This document shows, piece by piece, positions 36,901-45,463 of a stretch of DNA of 47,334 nucleotides. How positions within the stretch are numbered: position 1 is the stretch's first letter; every line of letters starts with the position of its first letter. The notes under the pieces were generated by a model that was not told the DNA's origin, made no database searches, and worked only from the letters and a program-made list of their open reading frames with translations. The position numbers and the translations under genes were made by a program. The DNA is taken from IMG/VR virus record IMGVR_UViG_3300020171_000045, positions 1 through 47,334 of that record; one strand, written 5' to 3'. Source of the DNA: a virus.

Positions 36901-39900
36901 TAAACCAAGTTGCTCATAAGGAATAGCATAGAATGAGTTAGGAGTTAATGAAGACATTATCCGCTTATCGTTCTCCCCAAGATTCTCTATAGCCTTGAGT
37001 CTTAAATTTGTAATGCCATCAGTCAGTACCTTAGAATTTTCCATAATTTCTACAGTAAGAGCATGTGTCAACTCATGTAGAATATCTTCGCCGACTGAGG
37101 TTTGATGAAGTTCGGCATAGCCACTATAGTTAGATATGAATCCGATAATAGGTCCTCCATACTTCCCAGCTACTGCAGTTCTAAGTCCTCCATAAAAAGC
37201 AGCAGCACCTCCACTCTCATCTATAATCACTTTAACATTCTCTAGTACACTTCTAATACGAGGATTATCAAAATATTCTGCTAAGGCTACCTCAGTGGCA
37301 GTAAAAACCTCTTTGTTGGCAAGCATAAAATTTAGTAAAAACGAAGCTTTCCTAGGAGGCCCTGTCTCAGGAATAATTGAGTCAATTAAATCTTGAGCCA
37401 ACTCATGCCTAACCTTACTATTATACTTTTCTAACCCTGCAGGTGGCGCTGCTTGTACATCAGTAGCTTTCAAGGCATCCGAGATATCTACCATAAATGC
37501 TCTCAAACTATCAAGTGAATTGACCAATCTATCATACTCACTATGTGACAGGGTCTTCTTAAAGTGATCAAGATTACTGGATAGTTTGCTAAGTGCATCG
37601 AATGGCACTCTACCATCAGTGTGATATGCTACATTTGTCTGTGTTGATAGCGCATGCAGCATTGTATCTATATCTGAGTTCCAATCCAACTTCGCCTGTT
37701 TCAGTAGATCAAATTGTGTAAGTGCTTCCTCTTTTGGCTGAAACCAAACTGTGTTATTTACAACCTTCTTCGAAAATACTTTTTTATCAGGAACTTGCAC
37801 AACGACCGGAACTCTTTCTATAGCAGGTGGAGGCTCAACAAACTGCTTTTCAACATTATCAACTATTTCCTCTTTTTCAAGCTGTATCCACTTACGCTGC
37901 TCAGCATCAAAATATGAATCATATTCAGCAGGATCTCTCTGCATTAAATCTTCGTTCTTCATTCTATCAATGTCTGCGAAATCTCTATCCAGTGTTACCT
38001 GCTCATCCCTGATTTGTCTATCAAAAATATCAATAGAGGTCATGGCTCCCATTTCATCTTTAACATCCATAATCAGATTGTAAAACTTAGCTTCAGGAAC
38101 CACTCCTTCTAAATCAGCCTTCACATCAGGATCATTAATAAGGTCGTCTATTGACCACCCTTTTTTAGACATAGCACTAATATGCTCTACAAAACCAGGG
38201 CGTAGCTTCCTCATGATAGCGACAACTTCAGCTGGTGTTGATACATCCCTAACTTCTTCACCAACTACTTCTGGCTTCTCTTCAGCAATCTGCGGAAGTC
38301 GACCAGCTTCACGAAGGATGCGCACCCTACGTTCCCGAGTTGATTCAACTTTTGCAACCGGCTGCCAAACTTCAATAGCTCTTTTCGCTTCAGATTGATT
38401 TGTCAAGACATGAATATCTGGATTAAATATTGCAGGTTTTCCACTTTGGTCAGTTACAACTACATCTGGAATCTCAGGATTTTCAGAAGGCTCTAAACGG
38501 ATAAAGGTTGTTTCTTGCTTTGGCAACTCGAGTTCAGTAGGTTGACGTATAGCAGTTTCAATAGTGGGGCCACCTCTATATGTTAATGGTTCACCCTTTA
38601 ACTTAGCGAGCTTCTCTTCACGAGGAGTTCTGTATTCACCAGTAGATGTAATCCACCCACTATCCTTCACCTCTTCACCTGATGGGACCTCTATATCAGA
38701 ATGTAGTTGCCCTCTCTTGCCAGTATATATCTTCCCAGCTTGAGTTCTAATAGCTGGACTTAAAGGTCCTACTCCCATTCCTTCCTCTACTAAGAGTCCT
38801 TCTTCACGAAGAGAAGGTTCAGGAGCCAGAATCTTCTCAATAATGTCTTTAGATTTTACAGCAGCTGCCCCCTTCTTTTCAGCCTTTGTAGCTGCACGCT
38901 CTTCCTTCGTAGCCTTAATAGCCTTAGCCCTACCTTCAAGTTCAGCAATAGCATTATCAGCAGCGTCTGTCTTTGTAGCTTTCTTAATAATAGAATCAGC
39001 AACTGTATCTGCAGTGTCCTTATCAACACCTTTCTCTACAAGGGCTGCAGATGCCTTAGCTTTAAAATCCTGCAGAAATGCTTCATTACTTCTGCGCCGA
39101 GTTGAAGCAACTGCAGATGCACCTGCTCCCATCATTATTCCAGTCTGGAAAAAAGTAGTACCAAGTGTATTTTCTGCCTGTTCCCAGTAGGGAGCCTGAG
39201 GCAAGCTAATTTCCTCAGCAGCCTTATATTCCACTGCAGTAGTGAACTGTTCACCAAGATTTTCAGTGAGCTGAGCCCACCCCATCTTTTTTGCAAACCT
39301 ACCAAAGGCAGCCATTACTCCAGCTTTAATAGGTTCACGAAGTACTTTACTCCCAGTTAAGCCAAGAATTCTTGCAGAGATAAAGTTAGGGATAACTTCG
39401 CCAGCTATCTCAGAAACTGCAGATGCAGCTTTCCATGCAGCATTTTCCTTCTGTATAATAGCTAACTCTTCTGGAGTAGCTCCTCTGGCTCTAAACTCTT
39501 TCTCGATATCCTTAGTTAAATCATACCACTGTGCACCGCCAAAGAAACCACCTTTAGACAAGATACTACCAATAGTTGCAGCTGCCACTCCAGCTGCTCC
39601 TGTCGCTGCTATACCAGGTCCAAGTGCCAATGCAGCTACGCCACCAATAAGGCCAGTTGAAATAGATTGACCAGAAGATGTGAAAGCACTGCGGACCCAA
39701 TTACTCACTTTTCCAGGAGCGTCTTCTTTAGGCTCCCACCACTTTGCACTTTCATCAAGTTTACTAATGACGGGCTCCATAATAGACTCCATTCCTGGAA
39801 TCGCATACTTTAATAGGTCAACAGTTTTAGCAACTGCACCAACTCCACCAGCTAATCCACCCATTCCAGACTTCGCCCATTGAGCAGGCTCTGTTAAGTA

Positions 39901-40038
39901 ATCAAGTATTCTAGGTGACTTAATAGGACCAGCATATGTAAACTCCTCTGGTGATTCCTGCACGCTTTGCTCAATATTTTGAACAAAGGTAGGTGTTTCT
40001 GACATCTTCTCTACAAGCTTAAAAGTTTCGTCAGCCAT
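33991..40038 (-). CDS. Giant internal virion/ejection protein with HELTH motif
   Basis: 2015 residues from ATG 40038 (AGGAG upstream). The N-terminal region has glycine/alanine-rich membrane-like segments (GLIGGVAALALGPGIAATGA). Long Lys/Glu-rich and disordered segments follow. The middle holds LHELTHALTVEIM with His988-Glu989-x-x-His992, a zincin-type metalloprotease motif. The C-terminal third is helical. Size and final position in the late operon match podovirus internal proteins that enter the cell with DNA (T7 gp16 class). The HELTH domain could digest host or virion proteins. Palindrome copy 14 lies in codons about 17-26. Confidence 0.85.
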   Translation of the reverse strand: MADETFKLVEKMSETPTFVQNIEQSVQESPEEFTYAGPIKSPRILDYLTEPAQWAKSGMGGLAGGVGAVAKTVDLLKYAIPGMESIMEPVISKLDESAKWWEPKEDAPGKVSNWVRSAFTSSGQSISTGLIGGVAALALGPGIAATGAAGVAAATIGSILSKGGFFGGAQWYDLTKDIEKEFRARGATPEELAIIQKENAAWKAASAVSEIAGEVIPNFISARILGLTGSKVLREPIKAGVMAAFGRFAKKMGWAQLTENLGEQFTTAVEYKAAEEISLPQAPYWEQAENTLGTTFFQTGIMMGAGASAVASTRRRSNEAFLQDFKAKASAALVEKGVDKDTADTVADSIIKKATKTDAADNAIAELEGRAKAIKATKEERAATKAEKKGAAAVKSKDIIEKILAPEPSLREEGLLVEEGMGVGPLSPAIRTQAGKIYTGKRGQLHSDIEVPSGEEVKDSGWITSTGEYRTPREEKLAKLKGEPLTYRGGPTIETAIRQPTELELPKQETTFIRLEPSENPEIPDVVVTDQSGKPAIFNPDIHVLTNQSEAKRAIEVWQPVAKVESTRERRVRILREAGRLPQIAEEKPEVVGEEVRDVSTPAEVVAIMRKLRPGFVEHISAMSKKGWSIDDLINDPDVKADLEGVVPEAKFYNLIMDVKDEMGAMTSIDIFDRQIRDEQVTLDRDFADIDRMKNEDLMQRDPAEYDSYFDAEQRKWIQLEKEEIVDNVEKQFVEPPPAIERVPVVVQVPDKKVFSKKVVNNTVWFQPKEEALTQFDLLKQAKLDWNSDIDTMLHALSTQTNVAYHTDGRVPFDALSKLSSNLDHFKKTLSHSEYDRLVNSLDSLRAFMVDISDALKATDVQAAPPAGLEKYNSKVRHELAQDLIDSIIPETGPPRKASFLLNFMLANKEVFTATEVALAEYFDNPRIRSVLENVKVIIDESGGAAAFYGGLRTAVAGKYGGPIIGFISNYSGYAELHQTSVGEDILHELTHALTVEIMENSKVLTDGITNLRLKAIENLGENDKRIMSSLTPNSFYAIPYEQLGLSRSRDYLSLYYGLTNNEEFIASIFVDPELQGYLASIPAEKVERGGTVSTLWIRFKELLSLTLFNKPMSERESTLLDIALKTGREVIELNADYTYKQLAYEAKERSVNASTPRIKSIEVEHALQSYPLKGSGIHAGLGTPVQQNVNVKERPIDISQLSARVNSPLFALRDHPDALAFAAEAIDSLGIWTYNRSLGFMEIDRITENLNEREREKVTSILKEIESGEVINLDKLDPKIKEAVVDTRKFLDFYKTKHKKFLRESLILGANSTEARIFADVLISGESVIESTKKWNRYARDYNRTSAEGRMGTTTYADMLDLFKEWKEIENFGIKDYITHAMRGSIALIDSEGRIISFAQTKKKAVDEALHYLKENPSVESIMVDTTYRVDKDFQTLVSQKHYRMMKGKIAKLVNQYADDIGKDLAEKLKAELPGKSIAIKPQKIWSKFLEEREEVLPGEKDVFDILPLYVHSIEKKHAIDPYILKLRDHLHEFSDRPAVKRVLEKQLEAIRGEYTQGDAIVDDLLDRLGFEQSFAYTRGLAATRTVLTNLKLGYRPVAAIINGLSGMGHIWVKTSAKYMLEAERVLKTEGGKEFIKKNAPSLGVSVIEGMGGDLVNRLNWYSPLKLFQAPEIPVRERSFMTSYLYGRGEYGYDETEAVEFAKRSVDLQEFNYTVAALPEILRGPGGKTIGQFRAYMIKEIEFIRGLKGANQWAKYLTMQAVLGGPRGLMITLKSLPIPILCSGGGWLDDLDTWLNNNYPRLSRGVFGFFGIDASAPAAFQFPEKAADWAGILISDIVRFGRDIVMPIINEESYLWEDVKKFTKGVVPVGRTWHEFWQGLMNEDGWILDEGGNNKYKVEDWTDLVKMAGGFKVLGASVQELEMRISKALEDKEKAQAKKIVEQIVKRHRMIDVDIVTEELVQEVATHAISPDTIIAAIEKSHLDPATRQLLASKMARRMDLWQRQLPVREFRRY
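39963..39990. repeat. 28-bp palindromic element, copy 14
   Basis: Inside the N-terminal codons of the 2015-residue gene (TFVQNIEQSV); the only copy wholly within a large coding region, oriented opposite to the gene-proximal rule. Confidence 0.85.
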
Positions 40039-40046
40039 TTTATCTC

Positions 40047-41597
40047 CTAAAATGTTCCAAAGTTATGAGGTACGGTTGATATAGATTTTTTAGGTGTCAT
40101 ATTAACAACTTTTCCGCCTCTTACTTCTACACTCCAGCTCCCAGATTCATAAACTGCGTTCGGCTTTCTATCCTTTCTTGCCTGCTCCTCAATCTGAGCG
40201 ATTTGAGAAGTAGACAACCCCTCAGAGACACGAGGAGCAGCTGCGCCTGGCTTATACTTCTCTGTGACAGGCTTCCCTGCAGTAGGTTTTTCAGCAGCTG
40301 CAGGAGCTCCCTTTACACCAATCATGCCTTGAACTATATTGCCAAACTCAGTCTCTGTAAGCCCTGGAGTTTTAATATAAATATCCATCAGCTTATTAAA
40401 CTTATCCTGCAACTCTGGAGACGACTTAGCTAGCAGAACACCAGGGTCAATTTCACCAGTATACCCACGAAGTGAACTTATCAGGTTTGCCAAGTCAACC
40501 TTCTGCTTCCCACCAGGCATTGCTGCGAGTTCAGCTTCCAATCGTGGAACCACTAAAGGTGCAATACGCTGCATAGCGAACTTCTTTATAGGAAGTTCTT
40601 CAGCCTTTGTTTTAGTAGCAGTTTCAGGTTTAGCACCAATCTTAATACTTCCCATCTCAAACCCTGTAGCAGGATCAGTAATCACAAGTCTATCACCAGC
40701 ATCAGAAATCTTAACCTGCCCACCTGCTGTCTTTGCTACCTCAAGTAAGCGAACCTGTTTTGGATCAAGCTTTGCCGTGATTTCCTCAACTTGTTTTTCA
40801 GCCTTTGTAGTTTCGGCACCCTTTCTTTTAGTTTCAGCTCTTACCTCTGCAGGCTTCTCTTTTTCAGTTAATGTTCTAGCTTTAATCTCTGCAATTTCAG
40901 CATCAGCCTTATCTAAAGCTTTATCTTTAGCAGCTAACTCAGCTAAAGTTTTTGGAATCATAGCTTCAAACTCCAGACGTGCTTTTTGAGCAGTTGCAAG
41001 ATGCGCCTCCATTTCTGCAGGTTTAGCCTCTCCACTCATAACTTTTAGGTAAGCATCTGAAATAACACCAAGTTCGTCAAACGGTCTTTTAAGTTCCTGC
41101 GCACGTAATCCAAGTCCAGCACCATAAAGTCCACTGATTTGCTCAGGGGATAGGCCAACCACTTCCCCAGCAGTAAATCCACCTGGCTGGCCTTCGTTAA
41201 AACCTGCGCCTCCTCCTTTACCACCACTTGCAATTTGGGCAGCAATCATTTTTTTAGTAGCTTCATTCATCTTCTGTGAAATGAGAGCGCTTGATATAAT
41301 ACCACCCATCTGACTTCCAACTGTCTCTGTAGGAGCACCTGTGACAGCATTTCTACCTCTCATCATAGTAGTTCCAAACTGTGAAAGTATTGGGCCAATA
41401 GCTTCTGTTACTTTCCCAAACTTTTGCATACCTGTAAGTTCAGGCGCTACCACTACAGGAGTAGTAGGTTGTGTTGCCAAACCAGGCTCAATTTGAGGAG
41501 CCTTAAATTCTCCAAACTTCCTCATCATTATATCTTCTAATGATGTACCTGCCGGATATCCTCCAGCCCCTCCACCATAATCAATATACTCAGGCAT
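40047..41597 (-). CDS. Ejection/internal virion protein, coiled-coil rich
   Basis: 516 residues from ATG 41597 (GGAGGAAT upstream). The N-terminus is Gly/Tyr-rich (MPEYIDYGGGAGGYPAGTS), then a glycine-rich region, then a long Lys/Glu/Ala coiled coil (about 190-270: KARTLTEKEKPAEVRAETKR), and a Pro/Ala-rich C-terminal part. It lies between two other ejection-type proteins. Comparable to the middle core or ejection proteins of podoviruses such as P22 gp20. No enzymatic motif seen. Confidence 0.7.
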   Translation of the reverse strand: MPEYIDYGGGAGGYPAGTSLEDIMMRKFGEFKAPQIEPGLATQPTTPVVVAPELTGMQKFGKVTEAIGPILSQFGTTMMRGRNAVTGAPTETVGSQMGGIISSALISQKMNEATKKMIAAQIASGGKGGGAGFNEGQPGGFTAGEVVGLSPEQISGLYGAGLGLRAQELKRPFDELGVISDAYLKVMSGEAKPAEMEAHLATAQKARLEFEAMIPKTLAELAAKDKALDKADAEIAEIKARTLTEKEKPAEVRAETKRKGAETTKAEKQVEEITAKLDPKQVRLLEVAKTAGGQVKISDAGDRLVITDPATGFEMGSIKIGAKPETATKTKAEELPIKKFAMQRIAPLVVPRLEAELAAMPGGKQKVDLANLISSLRGYTGEIDPGVLLAKSSPELQDKFNKLMDIYIKTPGLTETEFGNIVQGMIGVKGAPAAAEKPTAGKPVTEKYKPGAAAPRVSEGLSTSQIAQIEEQARKDRKPNAVYESGSWSVEVRGGKVVNMTPKKSISTVPHNFGTF

Positions 41598-41610
41598 TTT
41601 ATTCCTCCAT

Positions 41611-41638
41611 ACCTATGTTCAAAATTTTAAACATAGCT
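41611..41638 (-). repeat. 28-bp palindromic element, copy 15
   Basis: Between the 443- and 516-residue ejection genes. Read leftward it ends GAACATAGGT, followed by ATGGAGGAAT, the ribosome site of the 516-residue gene. Confidence 0.92.
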
Positions 41639-41643
41639 ATAAA

Positions 41644-42975
41644 TTATTGCGCAGATAAATATCCACCAATACCACCTACAACTGCACCAACAACACCGCC
41701 TATAATTGCACCTGGCCCAGTCCATGAAGTAGCCATACCACCTATCATAGCACCAGACACAGCACCTGTTATTACTCCACCAACTGCACTTGCTGTAGGA
41801 TTAGGTTTATTAATAGCTGCTGCTGCTCCACCGCCAGCACCAATAGAACCTAGCAAATTTCCAGCTTGTTGATACATATAGAACGGCCATGTTGCCTCTG
41901 ATAGGTCTAAATCTACCTGTCTATCAAGTCGCTCTTTTTCAGCAACAATCGCAATCTTGCCTTTATCCATATAGGCACTAGTCAAAGCTGCTCTAGATAG
42001 TGCAAATTTTTCTATCTGGTCAAATAACCGAAATGAACCTTCTGATATTGCTACATCCCTAGCTAATACAGTCTTCTGTACCTCATTAAATAGCTGAAAC
42101 GATCCTTTTACCACCTCTGCATTTCTAGCTGCTATAATCTTCTGTGTTTCATCAAATAACCGAACTGAGCCTTCTACCACTCCTCTATTTCTATCTATTA
42201 TTGTCTGTAGTCTCATCGCACCAGTCATTTTAGACAAATCAAGTCCCACTCTTGCATATAGTGCAGCCTTTCCCAACACAAATGAAGAAGTTTGTACTGC
42301 ATTTATATCTCTCATCCCAGCTTCAAACCTTCCAATAGTATCCGCATCAAGAGCAGCGACAACAGCGCCACTTAATTCACTTTGAGCAGTAGTTAAAAAA
42401 GTTGATGTAGGTGTTGAGAGAAGTAATGCATCTAACTTAACTTGAACTGCGACAACTAATGTCTCCCAAGCTGTTTTAGCAGCAGCTATAGCAGCTGTTG
42501 TAGGTGCTGAAAGAAGCAGAAGATCCAATTTAGCTGCAATTGCAGCAACTAATGTTTCCCAATCTGTTTTAGCAGTAGATGTAAAAGTTGTTGTAGGTGC
42601 TGAAAGAAATAGAGCATCCAGTTTAACCTGAACTGCAGAAGCTAATGTTTCCCATGACGCCTTTGTAGTTGTTAGAGTAGTTCCTACACTATCATAGAAG
42701 GCAATCAAGTTGGTCATTTGAGTTTCAATAGCACTGATATGAGCAGTAGGGTCATATGCTAAAACTCCAGTATAAGGATTGGTAGTTGTCATAAGACCAT
42801 TCATTGTAGTTAGCCAAGTTTGATGCTGAGTCTGCATATATCCTGGCCACTCCATTCTTCCAGAACTTCCACCACCACCACCTTTACATTCTGCTACAGG
42901 ACCTACATACTCATAGCTATCTTCTTCAATAACTTCTCCGCACAGATTTAAAACAACCTTTGTATAGATTTTCAT
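41644..42975 (-). CDS. Ejection-type protein with two repeat arrays and a glycine-zipper tail
   Basis: 443 residues. Three 31-residue repeats (WETLxxAxxxKLDxLxLSxPT) begin at about 108, 139 and 170. Three 22-residue repeats (VVEGSVRLFDETQKI, VVKGSFQLFNEVQKT, ISEGSFRLFDQIEKF) begin at 266, 288 and 310. The C-terminal 60 residues are a glycine zipper (GGVITGAVSGAMIGGMATSW, then GAIIGGVVGAVVGGIGGYLS), as in membrane-pore-forming ejection proteins such as P22 gp7/gp16-like ones. The repeats suggest a helical rod built in multiples of 22 or 31 residues, the zipper a membrane-inserting end. Confidence 0.8.
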   Translation of the reverse strand: MKIYTKVVLNLCGEVIEEDSYEYVGPVAECKGGGGGSSGRMEWPGYMQTQHQTWLTTMNGLMTTTNPYTGVLAYDPTAHISAIETQMTNLIAFYDSVGTTLTTTKASWETLASAVQVKLDALFLSAPTTTFTSTAKTDWETLVAAIAAKLDLLLLSAPTTAAIAAAKTAWETLVVAVQVKLDALLLSTPTSTFLTTAQSELSGAVVAALDADTIGRFEAGMRDINAVQTSSFVLGKAALYARVGLDLSKMTGAMRLQTIIDRNRGVVEGSVRLFDETQKIIAARNAEVVKGSFQLFNEVQKTVLARDVAISEGSFRLFDQIEKFALSRAALTSAYMDKGKIAIVAEKERLDRQVDLDLSEATWPFYMYQQAGNLLGSIGAGGGAAAAINKPNPTASAVGGVITGAVSGAMIGGMATSWTGPGAIIGGVVGAVVGGIGGYLSAQ

Positions 42976-42983
42976 ACTCTCTC

Positions 42984-43436
42984 CTAGATCTCTAATCGTA
43001 AGTATGTAAAACTTGAATCGCCACCAATAGTTTTAAAAAATGTCTTTAGTCCATCAACATTTGTATATGCAGTTATTGCTGAACAGCCAACTGATTTAGC
43101 ATACTTCTTTATCAATTCCAGACCTTCATATATCAACTGTTTACCCACTCTCTTACTTCCAAAAAGTGAATAAATTAGCAACTCCTTATTATTACTATCT
43201 ACTAGTGATACCACAGACGTAGTTATTTCACCATATATTGTAGGCTTTTCATCTTCATAAACTAAAAATAAGTGTACATCTAGCTTGCCAATTAATATAG
43301 ATTCTAAAATATTATTCATTCTCTCTTCTGATTTCCTACTATCTACTATAGGTGGCAAGGCCTGCTCAATATAAGAACCTATCTGCTCCCAATGTCTAGC
43401 CACTTGATCTGGGTAAAACTTTAGCATCTGTAGCAT
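42984..43436 (-). CDS. GNAT-like acyltransferase in the virion operon
   Basis: About 150 residues from ATG 43436 (AGAGG upstream; GTG 43442 also possible). An N-terminal helical part is followed by IYGEITTSVVSLVDSNNKEL, LLIYSLFGSKRVGKQLIYEG with the Gly-containing cofactor loop, and LELIKKYAKSVGCSAITAYT then VDGLKTFFKTIGG. This is the GNAT pattern, slightly degenerate in the Q/RxxGxG/A motif. Podoviruses often encode such a protein among the internal virion genes (T7 gp13 class). It starts within the nozzle gene (41-nt overlap). Confidence 0.78.
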   Translation of the reverse strand: MLQMLKFYPDQVARHWEQIGSYIEQALPPIVDSRKSEERMNNILESILIGKLDVHLFLVYEDEKPTIYGEITTSVVSLVDSNNKELLIYSLFGSKRVGKQLIYEGLELIKKYAKSVGCSAITAYTNVDGLKTFFKTIGGDSSFTYLRLEI

Positions 43437-44946
43437 ATACACCTCTTATCATTCGTTTGTCTACATATTTATATCTGACAGTTAAATAATCTAAATCAAA
43501 CTTGGTATAGTCTGCACCTTTAACTCTCAGCCTAAACTCAGTTCCACTAACTATCGGAGTGATAACTCCAAAATTGCTAGCTGTCTTAAGTCTACTAGCT
43601 GTAAATGTAGCATCCGTCACTTTGTATTTATAGTCAACATTACCAGTCATAACCTGTCCAGTTGCACCTACCTCTAAAACTGTTATAGTCTTAAGAGCAC
43701 GAACTCCAAAATCCAAAACATCAGTGGCTATAGAAGCTGATAAATCAGAAGATACTGAAATTGGGCCTATTAATCTCTTATTAGCATCTTCATACACTAT
43801 TGAAGTTGGATACTGAAACCACTGTGTTAAACCATAAGGAGTAAGAAGATAACACTTAGTGCCATCACTAATATAATAATCTCCATAGTTAACATTTTTA
43901 GATATAACTATATTAGTCATAGTCAGCGTGTTCATATACTCTCTATAATCAAGCAATTCAGGCTTCAAATCAGCTTTCATCCTCCACAGTCTACCACTAA
44001 AATCTATGTATGCATGCTCAAACTCATCTCCATCAATAAGCCAAGTTCCAGCAATCCCAAAACTATGAATCGGCACTATTGCAAAGGTTGGAACTGGATC
44101 TACAACAGGAATCATAGCAAATATCTTATCTTTACAATAAACTATTACTGCTTTTCCTAGTGGCAATACACGATAAACTGGAGAAGTTGGGCCAGTTTTA
44201 TATATACCACTTGTTCCCTTATGCGGATCTCTTGCAAGACCACCAAGATTAATCGTTCTGTCAATATAATACTGCCCATTAGAAAACATAACAGTTGGAG
44301 TCACTGACCCTATCTCGCTCCAAGCGACAAAATTGTCCACTGTATTACCAGTTTCAGCATACATAGAATACATCCCAGCTATTAGCTGTCCTCTAAAATT
44401 ACACACGCATCTAACTGAAGGTGGCATCCCAGAACCATTAAGACCAATTAAAATATTACTCCATACATACGCAGTTAATCCAGCATTAATAGCCCTTTTA
44501 ATAGTAAGTGCTGGATGGCTCCAAATCTGATAATACCCAAAGTCAGCTACTGTAAATCGGGGAGGTATAGTGTTAATCCAGGTACCTGCACCATTCCAGA
44601 CATACGGTGTAGCATATGCAGATTTACCTGCTCCACTATAAACAGTAGTTAGAGCATATGTACTAGCTGCCACACTACTAATTACAAAATTACCAGCACT
44701 ATAATTTGCAAAATACAGACCTGAGCTGGTAAGATACAAATCTGTAATTTTAACAAGTTGAGGGAGTGGCCAGCTTACTGTCGGTGCGCCAGTAATAGGA
44801 TACACTATAAGGGGGGGCACCTCAAGACCGGCCACTCCAACTCTCGTATTATAAGCTTCAACTGCCAATCCACTATTGCGAGGCATATTTGAGTCTTTAC
44901 GGAGTCCCTTCCTAAATTCAGATAGTGTCTGGACAAACTCTCTCAT
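43396..44946 (-). CDS. Tail nozzle/stabilisation protein-like
   Basis: 516 residues of strand-rich sequence with Tyr, Gly and Thr: LYLTSSGLYFANYSAGNFVI, a series of beta-propeller-like segments (VRCVCNFRGQLIAGMYSMYA, IDGDEFEHAYIDFSGRLWRM), and a C-terminal beta region with YKYKVTDATFTASRLKTAS. The layout is that of tail tubular protein B or P22 gp10-type stabilisation proteins. It follows the adaptor and an unknown 171-residue protein. GAGGAAT ribosome site. Confidence 0.72.
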   Translation of the reverse strand: MREFVQTLSEFRKGLRKDSNMPRNSGLAVEAYNTRVGVAGLEVPPLIVYPITGAPTVSWPLPQLVKITDLYLTSSGLYFANYSAGNFVISSVAASTYALTTVYSGAGKSAYATPYVWNGAGTWINTIPPRFTVADFGYYQIWSHPALTIKRAINAGLTAYVWSNILIGLNGSGMPPSVRCVCNFRGQLIAGMYSMYAETGNTVDNFVAWSEIGSVTPTVMFSNGQYYIDRTINLGGLARDPHKGTSGIYKTGPTSPVYRVLPLGKAVIVYCKDKIFAMIPVVDPVPTFAIVPIHSFGIAGTWLIDGDEFEHAYIDFSGRLWRMKADLKPELLDYREYMNTLTMTNIVISKNVNYGDYYISDGTKCYLLTPYGLTQWFQYPTSIVYEDANKRLIGPISVSSDLSASIATDVLDFGVRALKTITVLEVGATGQVMTGNVDYKYKVTDATFTASRLKTASNFGVITPIVSGTEFRLRVKGADYTKFDLDYLTVRYKYVDKRMIRGVYATDAKVLPRSSG

Positions 44947-44947
44947 A

Positions 44948-45463
44948 TTATTCCTCTATCATTTGACGTTCAATACCTGATAAAACTTCAACGTCAGAAA
45001 ACTCAACTTGTTTAAGAATAGGAATTTCAGATTCCATAACAAGGCCATACCAAACTCCAAAAACTTTTGTATTAACTGAAATAGCTATCCTACTTCCTGC
45101 TGCAATTTTAAAATTACTAAATTCTTCAATAGACAACTTCTTTGTGAGAAATTCTCTACTCATTTTAACTCCATCAGATTGACAAGACTCAATATAGAAT
45201 CTCAAAACATCTTTTTTAAGGAATTCACTATCCTCTACTCGTTCTATGAACATAGAAACTTTTGTAATAAATCCAGAGATAGGAAACATTCCTCGTACTA
45301 TAACTCCATCCTCATCTTCCTTACAATAGCCTATCACGACTATTGGAGTTAGTGGAGCTATAATACTCCTTGCATCAACCCTTCTCATAATCTGTGATAA
45401 GGCCTTATCAGCACTTGCAAATTTCTCCTCGTAGGTTTCCCCTCTTATGATGGCGTGTCCCAT
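44948..45463 (-). CDS. Late structural protein, unknown (head-tail region)
   Basis: 171 residues, alternating strands and helices: IIRGETYEEKFASADKALSQ, ISGFITKVSMFIERVEDSEF, KIAAGSRIAISVNTKVFGVW. The segment ALSQIMRRVDARSIIAPLTP followed by strands might be an immunoglobulin- or jelly-roll-like unit. Position between adaptor and nozzle suggests a head-completion or neck protein. It overlaps the upstream gene by 19 nt. Confidence 0.65.
   Translation of the reverse strand: MGHAIIRGETYEEKFASADKALSQIMRRVDARSIIAPLTPIVVIGYCKEDEDGVIVRGMFPISGFITKVSMFIERVEDSEFLKKDVLRFYIESCQSDGVKMSREFLTKKLSIEEFSNFKIAAGSRIAISVNTKVFGVWYGLVMESEIPILKQVEFSDVEVLSGIERQMIEE

Noticed and set aside
38843-39190. Open frames antisense to the large virion genes
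   Set aside because: They mirror the codon structure of the real genes on the other strand, lack ribosome sites and give low-complexity Ser/Ala/Phe products.
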